Source: Actinacidiphila acidipaludis (GTDB lineage Bacteria > Actinomycetota > Actinomycetes > Streptomycetales > Streptomycetaceae). From it: a DNA stretch of 64,000 nt. The translations under genes were made by a program, and so were the position numbers. The stretch lies in NCBI RefSeq assembly GCF_019890725.1, contig NZ_JAINZZ010000011.1:62001-126000 (forward strand), read 5' to 3'. The notes beneath the pieces are model-generated. The model did not search any database. It was not told the origin of the DNA and saw only the letters and a list, made by a program, of their open reading frames with translations. Positions within the stretch are counted from its first letter, which is position 1; each line of letters starts with the position of its first letter. Positions 16,566 to 25,497 of the stretch are shown here, one piece after another.

Positions 16566-17867
16566 ATGAAGAAGCGCGCATGGCTCTCACGCGCCGCGGC
16601 TGGCGGCGTGACGCTCGCACTCGGTCTGTCCCTGGCCGCCTGCGGTGGCAGCAGCTCCGGCAGCGGCGGCTCCGGCACCTTCAAGGTTCTTGTCTACGGT
16701 GACGCGAGCAACAAGGTCGAAAAGCAGATCGTCGACACGTTCAACAAGACCTCGAAGGTCAAGGCGGTCCTGCAGACCATCCCCGGTGCGGACTACCAGC
16801 AGAAACTGCAGACGATCATCAACACCAAGCAGGCCCCCGACGTCTTCTTCAACTGGGGCGGCGGCAGCATCGCGCCCTTCGTCAAGGCCGGCCTGCTCAT
16901 GCCGCTGGACGACTTCATCGCCAAGGACCCGAACCTGAAGTCCAAGTTCCTGCCGTCCGTGTTCAACAGCGCGGTCGTGGACGGCAAGTCGTACGGCATA
17001 CCGATGCGCGGCACCCAGCCCGTGCTGCTCTTCGACAACCAGAAGGTGCTGTCGGACGCGGGCCTGACCGCCCCCAAGACCTGGGACGACCTGCTCAACG
17101 CGGTGAAGGTCCTCAAGGCCAAGCACATCACCCCGATCGCGCTCGGCGGCGGCGACCAGTGGCCGACCCTGATGTGGTACGAGTACATGTACGACCGCAT
17201 CGCGGGCCCGGGCCTGTTCGAGAAGGCCATGGGCGGCGACAAGTCCGCCTGGGACAGCGACGACAGCCGCAAGGCCCTGTCGCAGCTCAAGCAGCTCGTC
17301 GACGCGGGCGCCTTCGGCAGCAACTTCGACTCGGTGAAGTACACCGACGGCGGCTCGGTCGCGCTCGTCGCCCAGGGCAAGGCCGGCTTCGAGCTGATGG
17401 GCTCCTGGTACTACTCCCAGCAGCAGCAGGACAACCCGGACTTCGCCAAGAGCGGCCTGGGCTACAGCTCCTTCCCGACCGTCTCCGGCGGCAAGGGCGA
17501 CCCGAACGACGTCGTGGGCAACACCAACAACTTCTACTCGGTGCTGAAGAAGACCAAGTACCCGGACGCGGTGGCCCAGTTCCTGAAGCTCCAGTACTCC
17601 GACGAGTTCGTCAAGGCGCAGATGGCCATCGGCAACCTGCCCACCACGACCAACACCCAGAACTTCCTGGACACCTCGGCCAGCCCGGACTACTCGAAGT
17701 TCCAGTTCAACCTGGTCAAGTCGGCGCCCTCGTTCCAGCTCTCGTGGGACCAGGCCTACCCGCAGACGGCCAGTGAGGCCATGCACACCGCGGTCCAGGA
17801 GTTCTTCGACGGCAAGATCGACGCCGACGGATTCATCAAGGCCATGCAGGCCCTGCCCACGTCCTGA
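16566..17867 (+). CDS. bxlE: Sugar ABC transporter solute-binding lipoprotein (BxlE-like)
   Basis: A 433-residue extracellular binding protein with a lipoprotein signal: basic start MKKRAW, hydrophobic stretch and lipobox LAACGG with the lipidated Cys near residue 26, followed by a Ser/Gly linker. The mature part is a family 1 sugar-binding fold (QKLQTIINTKQAPDVFFNWG, and many Trp and Tyr residues in the cleft). It captures the oligosaccharide, probably xylobiose, outside the membrane and hands it to the two permeases encoded next. GGAAAGG lies seven bases before ATG 16566. No ATPase is encoded in the operon; a shared MsiK-type ATPase elsewhere is usual for such systems. Confidence 0.9.
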   Translation: MKKRAWLSRAAAGGVTLALGLSLAACGGSSSGSGGSGTFKVLVYGDASNKVEKQIVDTFNKTSKVKAVLQTIPGADYQQKLQTIINTKQAPDVFFNWGGGSIAPFVKAGLLMPLDDFIAKDPNLKSKFLPSVFNSAVVDGKSYGIPMRGTQPVLLFDNQKVLSDAGLTAPKTWDDLLNAVKVLKAKHITPIALGGGDQWPTLMWYEYMYDRIAGPGLFEKAMGGDKSAWDSDDSRKALSQLKQLVDAGAFGSNFDSVKYTDGGSVALVAQGKAGFELMGSWYYSQQQQDNPDFAKSGLGYSSFPTVSGGKGDPNDVVGNTNNFYSVLKKTKYPDAVAQFLKLQYSDEFVKAQMAIGNLPTTTNTQNFLDTSASPDYSKFQFNLVKSAPSFQLSWDQAYPQTASEAMHTAVQEFFDGKIDADGFIKAMQALPTS

Positions 17868-17881
17868 ACCGGGAACCCGAC

Positions 17882-18814
17882 ATGACCACCTTTGCTGACA
17901 CCAGGGTGGAGAGGAGGCGCCGGCCCGCACGCCGGACCGGCGCCACCGTCGCCCGCCCGGGCTTCGTCTGGGCGGCGCCCGCCACCTTGTTCTTCCTGCT
18001 CTTCGCCGTGCTCCCGCTGGTCCTGGTCGCGGTGCTGTCCTTCACCGACTGGGACGGCCTGGGCGCGCCCCAGTACGCCGGCCTGGACAACTGGAAGGCG
18101 CTGATCCACGACCACACCATGATCCAGAGCCTGTGGCTCAGCGTGCTGATCACGGTGCTGGGCGTCGCCGTGCAGACACCGCTGAGCATCCTGCTCGGCG
18201 TCTGGGCGGCCGGCCACCAGCGCAACCGGGCGATCCTGTCCGCGGTCTACTTCGTGCCGCTGCTGCTGTCGGCGACCGCGGTCTCCATCCTGTGGCGGGC
18301 CCTGCTCGACCCCAACTTCGGTGTGCCGTCGCAGGCCAGGTGGCTGTTCGGGGACGGCAACCTGTTCGGCAAGCAGGCCAGCGCCATCGGGGTCCTGGTC
18401 TTCGTGGGCGCCTGGCAGTACACGCCCTTCCACACGCTGATCTACCAGGGCGCGGCCCGCGCCATCCCGCAGGTGCTCTACCAGGCGGCGCAGATCGACG
18501 GCGCGAGCACCGTGCGGCAGTTCTGGCACATCACCCTGCCGCAACTGCGCAACACCATGATCACCTCGATGATCCTCATGGTCGTCGGCGGTCTCACCAC
18601 GTTCGACACGGTGCTGATCCTCACCCAGGGCGGTCCGGGCACCGACACCACCATCAGCGCCTACTACATGTACGAACAGGCGTTCAAGAGCTTCGACTTC
18701 GGCGGCGGCTCGGCCATCGCCCTAGTGCTGGTGCTCGTCGCCACCGTCATCTCGCTGATCGTCGTCAAGGTCTCCGGCTACGACAAGATGCGCAGCTCGT
18801 CGGAAGGGCTGTGA
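17882..18814 (+). CDS. bxlF: Sugar ABC transporter permease (BxlF-like)
   Basis: A 310-residue MalF-type permease with an N-terminal basic cytoplasmic segment and six predicted membrane helices, the first at residues about 35-58. The cytoplasmic coupling loop with the EAA-like motif reads QVLYQAAQIDGASTVRQFWH. It starts 14 bases after the binding-protein gene and its stop codon overlaps the start of the next permease (ATGA), so the two subunits are made in equal amounts. It forms half of the membrane channel that takes up the sugar. Confidence 0.9.
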   Translation: MTTFADTRVERRRRPARRTGATVARPGFVWAAPATLFFLLFAVLPLVLVAVLSFTDWDGLGAPQYAGLDNWKALIHDHTMIQSLWLSVLITVLGVAVQTPLSILLGVWAAGHQRNRAILSAVYFVPLLLSATAVSILWRALLDPNFGVPSQARWLFGDGNLFGKQASAIGVLVFVGAWQYTPFHTLIYQGAARAIPQVLYQAAQIDGASTVRQFWHITLPQLRNTMITSMILMVVGGLTTFDTVLILTQGGPGTDTTISAYYMYEQAFKSFDFGGGSAIALVLVLVATVISLIVVKVSGYDKMRSSSEGL

Positions 18815-19632
18815 TGAAGCGCCGTCCCAACTACCTCGCCGGACTCGGGTCCCTGGTCTGGCTGTTCCTGATCGGCCTGCCGCTGTACGTGATGCTCGCG
18901 GCCACCCTGCAGGACCGCTCCGACTACGCGGCGAACGGCCCGCTGGCCTTCCCCAAGCACATCACGCTGCACAACTACACCCAGGACTTCTCCAACGGCT
19001 TCGGCCACTTCTTCCTGAACACCGTGCTGGTCACCGCGGCGGTCGTGGCGATCGTGCTGCTGGTGATCCCGCCGCTGTCCTACGCCATCGTGCGCAGCCG
19101 CGGCCCGATCACCACCGGCGTCTTCCGGCTCTTCCTGCTCGGCCTGGCGATCCCGGCGCAGGCCGTGATCGTCCCGATGTTCTACGTGATCAGCAAGGCC
19201 GGCCTCTACGACAACCTGATCGGCGTGATCCTGCCGACGGCGGCCTTCTCGCTGCCGGTCTGCGCCCTGGTGCTCACCGGGGTGATGCGGGACATCACCA
19301 GCGACCTCTACGAGGCCATGGCGATGGACGGCGCCTCGCCGTCCCGGGTGTTCTTCCAGCTCGTGCTGCCGCTGTCCAAGGGCGGGCTGTCCACCATCGT
19401 GGTGTTCTCCGCGCTCCAGGCGTGGAACGGCTTCCTCTTCCCGCTGGTGCTGACCCAGTCCGACTCGTCGAAGGTCATCACCCTGGGCCTCTTCAACTTC
19501 CAGACCGAGCACGGCATCGACATCCCCGGCCTGCTGGCCGCCGTCGTCCTGTCGATGCTGCCCATCTTCATCGTCTACCTGTTCGCCCGCCGTGCCCTGG
19601 TCCAAGGGCTCATGGGCGTCGGAGGAAAGTGA
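18814..19632 (+). CDS. bxlG: Sugar ABC transporter permease (BxlG-like)
   Basis: A 272-residue MalG-type permease with six predicted membrane helices and the coupling-loop motif DLYEAMAMDGASPSRVFFQ. ATG 18814 overlaps the stop of the preceding permease by the ATGA arrangement, and its own stop overlaps the GTG of the GH3 gene. It pairs with the BxlF-like subunit. Confidence 0.9.
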   Translation: MKRRPNYLAGLGSLVWLFLIGLPLYVMLAATLQDRSDYAANGPLAFPKHITLHNYTQDFSNGFGHFFLNTVLVTAAVVAIVLLVIPPLSYAIVRSRGPITTGVFRLFLLGLAIPAQAVIVPMFYVISKAGLYDNLIGVILPTAAFSLPVCALVLTGVMRDITSDLYEAMAMDGASPSRVFFQLVLPLSKGGLSTIVVFSALQAWNGFLFPLVLTQSDSSKVITLGLFNFQTEHGIDIPGLLAAVVLSMLPIFIVYLFARRALVQGLMGVGGK

Positions 19633-22007
19633 CCGACACCGTGGTCGAAGTGACAGAATCCGCTGCCGCCGCCTGGCGCGACCCCGCCCTGCGGCCCGAG
19701 GCCCGGGCCGACGCCCTGATCGCCGCGATGACTCTGCAGGAGAAGGTCGCCCAGCTCTTCGGCGTGTGGGTGGGTGCGTCCGGCGAAGGCGGCGAAGTCG
19801 CCCCCCACCAGCACGAGATGGAGGAGGAGGTGTCCCTGGAGGACCTGCTGCCGCAGGGTCTGGGACAGCTCACCCGGTCCTTCGGCACCGCCCCCGTGGA
19901 TCCCGCTCTCGGCGCGCTGTCGCTGGTGCGCACCCAGCGCAGGATCGCCGCGACCAACCGTTTCGGCATCCCGGCCGTCGCCCACGAGGAGTGCCTCGCG
20001 GGCTTCGCCACCTGGGGCGCCACCGCCTACCCGGTCCCGCTGACCTGGGGCGCCACCTTCAACCCCGAGCTGGTCCGCGGCATGGCCGCGCGGATCGGCC
20101 GGGACATGCGCTCGGTCGGCGTCCACCAGGGCCTGGCGCCCGTCCTGGACGTGGTGCGCGACGCCCGCTGGGGACGGGTGGAGGAGACCATCGGCGAGGA
20201 CCCGTACCTGGTCGGCACGGTCGCCACCGCCTACATCCAGGGTCTGGAGTCTGCCGGGATCGTCGCCACCCTCAAGCACTTCGCCGGGTACTCGGCCTCC
20301 CGCACCGGCCGGAACCTGGCGCCGGTCGGCATGGGCGCCCGGGAACGCGCCGACGTCATGCTGCTGCCGTTCGAGATGGCGGTCCGCGAGAGCGGCGCCC
20401 GCTCGGTCATGCACGCCTACACCGACACCGACGGCGTGCCGTCCGCGGCCGACGAGCGGCTGCTGACCGGTCTGCTGCGGGACACCTGGGGCTTCACCGG
20501 CACGGTCGTCGCCGACTACTTCGGCATCGCGTTCCTCAAGACCCTGCACGGCGTGGCCGGCACCTTCGGCGAGGCGGCCGGCGCCGCGCTCGCGGCCGGT
20601 GTCGACGTCGAACTGCCGACCGTGAAGACGTTCGGCGAGCCGCTGCTGAAGGCCATCGCCGACGGGCAGGTGGACGAGGCGCTGGTGGACCGCGCGCTGC
20701 ACCGCGTCCTGACGCAGAAGGCCCAGCTCGGCCTGCTCGACCCCGACTGGGACCCGGTGCCCGCCGCGCTGGCCGGTGCGGGCGAGGACGTGGAGACCCT
20801 GCGCGGCACCGTCGGCCTGGACAGTGCCGGCAACCGCGAGGTCGCCCGTCAGGTCGCCGAGCAGGGCGTGGTGCTGCTCCGCAACGACGGCATCCTGCCG
20901 CTGGCCGCGCGCCCGAGGATCGCGCTGATCGGCCCCAACGCCGACAGCGCCATGGCCGTGCTGGGCTGCTACGCCTTCCCGGTGCACGTGGGCACGCAGT
21001 ACCCCGAGATCCCGGTCGGCATCGACCTGCCCACGCTGCGCGAGGTGCTGGCGGCCGAGTTCCCCGGCGGTGAGATCGTCACCGCCGAGGGCTGCGGCGT
21101 CGACGAGGCGGGCACCGGCGGCTTCGCCGAGGCGGTCGCGGCGGCCCGGGAGGCCGACGTGGTCGTGCTCGCCCTCGGCGACCGGGCCGGACTGTTCGGC
21201 CGCGGCACCAGTGGCGAGGGCTGCGACGCCGAGTCGCTGGCCCTGCCCGGCGTGCAGCAGCAGTTGCTCGACACGCTCCTGGACACCGGCACCCCGGTGG
21301 TCGTCACGCTGCTCGCCGGACGTCCGTACGCGCTGGGCCGCGCGGTCGGCGAGGCGGCGGCGATCGTGCAGTCGTTCTTCCCCGGCGAGGAGGGCACCGC
21401 GGCGATCGCGGGCGTGCTCAGCGGCCGGGTCAACCCGTCGGGCCGGCTGCCGGTCAGCATCCCGCGGCGGCCCGGTGTGCAGCCGTCCACGTATCTGGCC
21501 GCCCGGCTCGGCCAGGCCACGGACGTCTCCAACATCGACCCCACCCCGGCGTTCGGTTTCGGCCACGGCCTGTCGTACACCACCTTCCAGTGGACCTCGC
21601 TGGACGTGGAATCCCTGCAGGCGGAGACGGACGGGGAGGTGCGGATGTCCTTCACCGTGCGCAACACCGGGGAGCGCGCGGGCGCCGAGGTCGTCCAGGT
21701 GTACCTGCACGATCCCGTCGCCTCGGTCGTGCAGCCCGTGCAGCGGCTGATCGCCTACCGGCGGCTGGATCTGGCGCCGGGCGAGGAGGCCCGGGTCCAC
21801 CTGAGCGTGCCGACCGACCTCGCGTCGTTCACCGGCCGCGACGGGCACCGCGTCGTCGAGCCCGGCGACCTCGAACTGCGGCTCGGCGCCTCGTCGACCG
21901 ACCTGCGCCTGACAGTCGGCTGCACGCTGACCGGCCCGGTACGGCGGCTGGACCACACCCGCCGGATGCACGCCGCGTTCACCGTCGCGCCGCGGACGGC
22001 CGACTGA
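19629..22007 (+). CDS. bxlA: GH3 beta-xylosidase/beta-glucosidase, intracellular (BxlA-like)
   Basis: A 792-residue three-domain GH3 enzyme without a signal peptide: barrel (about 25-330), alpha/beta sandwich (about 415-640) and fibronectin-like C-terminal domain (about 690-790). The nucleophile is probably Asp296 in VVADYFG. As the last gene of the transport operon it would cleave the imported xylo- or gluco-oligosaccharide in the cytoplasm; in the Streptomyces BxlEFG-A system the enzyme is a beta-xylosidase, and that specificity is inferred from synteny. The chosen GTG 19629 overlaps the permease stop, but GGAGG then lies only three bases away; in-frame GTG 19641 is an alternative. Confidence 0.85.
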   Translation: MTDTVVEVTESAAAAWRDPALRPEARADALIAAMTLQEKVAQLFGVWVGASGEGGEVAPHQHEMEEEVSLEDLLPQGLGQLTRSFGTAPVDPALGALSLVRTQRRIAATNRFGIPAVAHEECLAGFATWGATAYPVPLTWGATFNPELVRGMAARIGRDMRSVGVHQGLAPVLDVVRDARWGRVEETIGEDPYLVGTVATAYIQGLESAGIVATLKHFAGYSASRTGRNLAPVGMGARERADVMLLPFEMAVRESGARSVMHAYTDTDGVPSAADERLLTGLLRDTWGFTGTVVADYFGIAFLKTLHGVAGTFGEAAGAALAAGVDVELPTVKTFGEPLLKAIADGQVDEALVDRALHRVLTQKAQLGLLDPDWDPVPAALAGAGEDVETLRGTVGLDSAGNREVARQVAEQGVVLLRNDGILPLAARPRIALIGPNADSAMAVLGCYAFPVHVGTQYPEIPVGIDLPTLREVLAAEFPGGEIVTAEGCGVDEAGTGGFAEAVAAAREADVVVLALGDRAGLFGRGTSGEGCDAESLALPGVQQQLLDTLLDTGTPVVVTLLAGRPYALGRAVGEAAAIVQSFFPGEEGTAAIAGVLSGRVNPSGRLPVSIPRRPGVQPSTYLAARLGQATDVSNIDPTPAFGFGHGLSYTTFQWTSLDVESLQAETDGEVRMSFTVRNTGERAGAEVVQVYLHDPVASVVQPVQRLIAYRRLDLAPGEEARVHLSVPTDLASFTGRDGHRVVEPGDLELRLGASSTDLRLTVGCTLTGPVRRLDHTRRMHAAFTVAPRTAD

Positions 22008-22022
22008 CCCGGGCACGTCATC

Positions 22023-22080
22023 GGGGCCGGCGGGCCCGCCGTCCGGGCGGACCTGCCGGCCCCCGGCGTTTCCGGGGGCC
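22023..22080 (+). terminator. Terminator after the bxl-type operon
   Basis: Two stable hairpins overlap here: GGGGCCGGC (22023-22031) with GCCGGCCCC (22055-22063), and GGCCCCCGG (22058-22066) with CCGGGGGCC (22072-22080) around loop CGTTT. Either would end transcription after the GH3 gene. Confidence 0.7.
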
Positions 22081-22243
22081 GAGCACCGCGGGCACGGGCG
22101 CCCCGGGGCCCGGCGCGAACCGGGCGCGGGACGGGCGACGCGCCCGGGCGCGACCGGCGCCGAGGGCGTACGCTGCACCGGTACCACGGGCGCACCGCGG
22201 ATCCGGTGACCCCGCCCGGCCGAGCCCGTCGGAGGCGATCGCC

Positions 22244-22489
22244 CTGATCACGCTGGATCTGCACCCGATCTTCCGCAACAACCGCGACATCGACCTGGCC
22301 CTGCGGGAGACGCTGTTCCGCGCCGCCCGGACCGGCGAGGACGTCATCGAGATCATCCCCGGCAAGGGCACCGGCCAGCTCAAGAAGCGCGTGCTGGCGT
22401 TCCTCGCCCAGAAGCACATCAAGAAGCTCTACGCGCGCGTGGAGACCGACGCCACCAACACCGGCCGCGTACTGGTGCGCCTGCGCTGA
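22244..22489 (+). CDS. Smr (MutS2 C-terminal) domain protein with a probable CTG start
   Basis: A protein of about 81 residues made of one Smr domain: LDLHPIFRNN at the first strand, then IIPGKGTGQLKKRVLAFL, the conserved GKGTG loop, and ending VLVRLR. Smr domains are nicking endonucleases or RNA nucleases in some proteins. There is no ATG, GTG or TTG at the expected start: the frame reads GCG ATC GCC CTG ATC ACG CTG GAT before the conserved core. GGAGG at 22231-22235 lies eight bases before CTG 22244, making that the best start; ATC 22247 is less likely. Single gene between two terminator-bounded units. Confidence 0.8.
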   Translation: MITLDLHPIFRNNRDIDLALRETLFRAARTGEDVIEIIPGKGTGQLKKRVLAFLAQKHIKKLYARVETDATNTGRVLVRLR

Positions 22490-22616
22490 CTCAGCGGGGA
22501 CAGCGGGCACGGCAGGCGCGCCGGGCATGGCAGGCACCGCACTTACGCTGGTGAAGTACCGGGCGGCGCACGGGAGTTGCGGGCGCCGGGCACGCGGGGA
22601 CAGGCCGCGAAAGCGC

Positions 22617-23516
22617 TCAGCGCGGCCGGCCGGAGAGCCGGACGAAGCGGTGCCCGGCCGCCAGCATGCGCGGCAGCACCGCGGCGAGGCCCTCCGCGGT
22701 CCCGCCCTCGGGGTGGTTCATGTGGCAGATGACGACCGCGCCGTGCGGCGCCGCCCCGACGGTGGCCCGCACCTGGGCCGGACTGAAGGTCGCGCCGCCG
22801 TCGCCGTTCACCGAGAAGGCCGCCACCCGCTCGCCCAGGTCGGCGACGATCCGCGAGGCGACGTCGTCGCAGTAGGCGGTGCCGGGCCGGAAGAACCGCG
22901 GCGGGAGGCCCGTCAGCCGGGTGAGCTTGAGGTGGTTGCCGGCCACCTCGTCGAAGACCTCGCCGGCGTCGCGCGTGCCGGGGATGCCGTAGGCGGACCG
23001 TCCGGAGACCGACAGCGGACGGTGGCGCGTCCCGTGGTTGCCGATCTCGAACAGCGGATCGGCGGCCAGGCGCCGGAAGACCGACGGATTGGCGTCGATC
23101 CAGCGGGAGTTGATGAACAGCGTGGCCGGGATCTCGTGCCGGCGCAGCAGGTCGACCAGCGCCCGGTCGTACCCGCTGCCGCCGTGCCCGCCGCACGCGT
23201 CGAAGGTCAGCGCGATCTCGCGGCGGCCGGGCGGCAGCGCGCGCAGCACGCCGGGTGCGTCGAACCCCCAGGTGTGCGGGGTGCGGTGGCCGTAACGCGC
23301 CACGATCTCGGCGCGGGTGACGGGCAGCCGGGTGGCGGCCGGCTGCCCGGGTTGCTGCCGCGCCGGGCCGCTCGCGGGACGAGCGCCGGGAGCCGGCCCC
23401 GACCCGGTGAGGCCGGCCCCCGACGGGACCCGGTCCGGGTGGCCCGAGCAGCCGGCCGCCGGCATCGCTGCTCCGGCTGCGGCCGCTGCCAGCAGCGCGC
23501 GGCGGCTGAGCGCCAT
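22617..23516 (-). CDS. Polysaccharide deacetylase (NodB domain) lipoprotein
   Basis: A 299-residue exported protein with a lipoprotein-type signal (lipobox near AAGCSG, residues 20-25) and a Pro/Gly-rich linker. The NodB domain runs from about residue 100: motif 1 reads ALTFDACGGHGGSGYD, motif 2 NHGTRHRPLS with the two zinc-binding His residues, and a later HMNHPEGG-like segment supplies the C-terminal His. Family enzymes remove acetyl groups from peptidoglycan, chitin or xylan. Motif 1 has Ala where the usual TFDD has its second Asp, a metal ligand, so metal binding or activity may differ; related TFDAC-type proteins exist. It is convergent with no gene and faces the Smr gene. Confidence 0.82.
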   Translation of the reverse strand: MALSRRALLAAAAAGAAMPAAGCSGHPDRVPSGAGLTGSGPAPGARPASGPARQQPGQPAATRLPVTRAEIVARYGHRTPHTWGFDAPGVLRALPPGRREIALTFDACGGHGGSGYDRALVDLLRRHEIPATLFINSRWIDANPSVFRRLAADPLFEIGNHGTRHRPLSVSGRSAYGIPGTRDAGEVFDEVAGNHLKLTRLTGLPPRFFRPGTAYCDDVASRIVADLGERVAAFSVNGDGGATFSPAQVRATVGAAPHGAVVICHMNHPEGGTAEGLAAVLPRMLAAGHRFVRLSGRPR

Positions 23517-23773
23517 CGGCGCCTCCTCCTCGTCCGTGCCCGCGGCCGTCCCGTCCGCGGGGCGGGGTCGCGGGGCTCCGGCGCCGCCCTGTGCGCGCCG
23601 GTCGGGTGGGAAGAGGGCAGGACACCCGCGTGCGTTCCACCCGTGCGCCGGCGCAGGATGGGAGCGCGCCCGGCGCGGTCACCAGGAACACGGGGAGACC
23701 ACCGGGCGACGGCGTGGCGGGCGGGGTCGCCGCGGTGACGGGATCGTAGGGACGACGCAGCAGGAGGTGGCCC

Positions 23774-24814
23774 GTGCGGGCCGTGGTGTTCGAGGAGTTC
23801 GGCGGGCCGGTGCGGGTGCGCGAGGTGCCGGAGCCGGCCGTGCCGCGGGACGGCGTGGTGGTCCGGGTGGAGGCGACCGGCCTGTGCCGCAGCGACTGGC
23901 ACGGCTGGCTCGGCCACGACCCGGACATCACGCTGCCGCACGTGCCGGGCCACGAACTCGCCGGCGTGGTCGAGGCCGCCGGTCCCGGCGTCACCCGGTG
24001 GCGGCCCGGCGACCGGGTGACCGTCCCGTTCGTGTGCGCGTGCGGGCGCTGCCCGGCCTGTGCCCGCGGCGACCAGCAGGTGTGCGAGAACCAGCAGCAG
24101 CCCGGCTTCACCCACTGGGGCTCGTACGCGCAGTACGTGGCCCTGCACCAGGCGGACGTCAACCTGGTGGCGCTGCCCGACGGCATGGCGTACGCCACCG
24201 CGGCCGCTCTCGGCTGCCGGTTCGCCACCGCCTACCGCGCGGTGGTCTCCCAGGGCCGCGCCCGGCCCGGCACCTGGGTGGCCGTGCACGGCTGCGGCGG
24301 CGTCGGCCTGTCCGCGATCATGATCGCCGCGGCCCTCGGGGCCCGGGTGGTGGCGGTCGACACCTCCGCGGCCGCGCTGGAGCGGGCCAGGGCGCTGGGC
24401 GCGGCCGTGTGCGTCGACGCCGCGGACACCGGCGGCGACACCGCGGCCGCGGTGCGCGAGGCGACGGGCGGCGGCGCCCATGTGTCCCTGGACGCGCTGG
24501 GGTCGGCGCGGACCTGCGCCGCGTCCGTCGCCGGGCTGCGGGTGCGCGGCCGTCACGTGCAGGTCGGCCTGCTGCCGGGCGGTGCGACGGCGGTTCCGAT
24601 GGACCGGGTGGTCGCCCTGGAACTCGAACTGCTGGGCAGCCACGGCATGGCCGCGCACGCCTACCCGGAGATGATGCGCCAGGTGGCGGCGGGGGTGCTG
24701 CGGCCCGATCTGCTGCTGGGCGACCGGATCGGGCTCGACGAGGCGCCTGCCGCGCTGACGGCGCTGAGCGACGGTTCGCCGGCGGGGATCACCGTCATCG
24801 AGCCGCCGCGCTGA
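23774..24814 (+). CDS. Zinc-dependent alcohol dehydrogenase family protein
   Basis: A 346-residue medium-chain dehydrogenase. Catalytic zinc ligands appear in GLCRSDWHGW and LPHVPGHELAG, structural zinc Cys residues in CACGRCPACARGDQQVC, and the Rossmann turn reads VHGCGGVGLSA. The Asp after the second beta strand (VAVDTS) favours NAD over NADP. GGAGG lies about eight bases before GTG 23774. It is a single gene; the substrate is unknown, and it is only distantly like the dehydrogenase at 14365. Confidence 0.9.
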   Translation: MRAVVFEEFGGPVRVREVPEPAVPRDGVVVRVEATGLCRSDWHGWLGHDPDITLPHVPGHELAGVVEAAGPGVTRWRPGDRVTVPFVCACGRCPACARGDQQVCENQQQPGFTHWGSYAQYVALHQADVNLVALPDGMAYATAAALGCRFATAYRAVVSQGRARPGTWVAVHGCGGVGLSAIMIAAALGARVVAVDTSAAALERARALGAAVCVDAADTGGDTAAAVREATGGGAHVSLDALGSARTCAASVAGLRVRGRHVQVGLLPGGATAVPMDRVVALELELLGSHGMAAHAYPEMMRQVAAGVLRPDLLLGDRIGLDEAPAALTALSDGSPAGITVIEPPR

Positions 24815-24833
24815 GCCGGCGGGACCGTCGCGA

Positions 24834-24866
24834 GGGCCGGGGGCGGACCACCCGCCTCCCGGCCCC
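24834..24866. terminator. Terminator between convergent genes
   Basis: GGGCCGGGGGCGG pairs with CCGCCTCCCGGCCC (one bulged base) around a short loop between the dehydrogenase and the convergent small zinc-ribbon gene. It overlaps neither coding end by more than a few bases. Confidence 0.6.
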
Positions 24867-24868
24867 GG

Positions 24869-25141
24869 TCACCACTCCCAGTCGGGGGCCAGTGCGCAGG
24901 CCATGAAGTGCGTCAGGGCCCATCGCTCCCAGACCCGGGCCTGGACGCCGACGGCGTTCACCATGAACCGGCGGCACTCCGCGCACTCCTCGCGGGGCTT
25001 GGGTTCCGCTCCGTGCTCGTCGAGGTGGTGGGTGGCCCAACCGTAGAGGAAAGCACCGGGGTTGGGCGTGGCGGGATCGCGGAAGCGCGCCTCCAGTTCG
25101 CCACAGCGGGCACATTGCAGGCCCTCTACACCTCTGCTCAC
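24869..25141 (-). CDS. Small protein with two CxxC pairs, unknown function
   Basis: A 90-residue soluble protein beginning at GTG 25141. It has CARCGE near residue 10 and CAECRR near residue 54, the spacing of a split zinc ribbon, with conserved-looking aromatic residues between (FLYGWATHHLDEH) and a Trp-rich end (WERWALTHFM and PDWEW). I do not recognise the family. It is convergent with the dehydrogenase gene and divergent from the large GH3 gene. The zinc site is inference. Confidence 0.6.
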   Translation of the reverse strand: MSRGVEGLQCARCGELEARFRDPATPNPGAFLYGWATHHLDEHGAEPKPREECAECRRFMVNAVGVQARVWERWALTHFMACALAPDWEW

Positions 25142-25262
25142 GTCACGAGCCTACGGTGTCCCACCCGGCGACGGGCGAAATTCCCCGCAGTGCCCTCGAA
25201 CGGGCGGCCGACCGGGGCCCCTCGGCGGCGCACCGCGTCAACGGACAGCGCACGCACAGGGA

Positions 25263-25292
25263 TTGACAGTGTTCGGGCGGGACGGCCAGACT
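25263..25292 (+). promoter_or_regulatory. Promoter of the large GH3 gene
   Basis: TTGACA (25263-25268) and CAGACT (25287-25292) with an 18-base spacer give a good -35 and an acceptable -10. The predicted start, near 25299, coincides with the first base of the palindromic operator. Confidence 0.6.
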
Positions 25293-25297
25293 CCCCG

Positions 25298-25311
25298 GGA
25301 GAGCGCTCTCC
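25298..25311. promoter_or_regulatory. LacI-type operator at the GH3 gene
   Basis: GGAGAGCGCTCTCC is a perfect 14-bp palindrome; its inner 12 bases are identical to the site at 915-926 upstream of the LacI gene. It covers the predicted transcription start, so a bound repressor would block initiation. The regulator at 1013 is the best candidate. Confidence 0.7.
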
Positions 25312-25497
25312 AGATCACCTCCCGGCACAGCACGCGCCGTTCGCACCGCGCGCACCGTTCACGTCACGACGACCGCACCGCGGTGCGCTCGGCGCGGCCG
25401 AGCCCGGAGCCTCCCCCCAGCCGGTGCCGTGACGCCGCCGCCCACCGGGCGGCGGCGTGCCCGCGCGGCACCGGCATCAGACCCCGTGGAGTTGCAG

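Larger units (their letters stand above)
25142..25497. other. Regulatory region of the large GH3 gene
   Basis: This 356-bp gap holds a promoter, a LacI-type palindrome overlapping its start point, and a leader of roughly 190 bases before the GH3 start. I see no small gene with a believable ribosome binding site in the leader. Confidence 0.45.
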
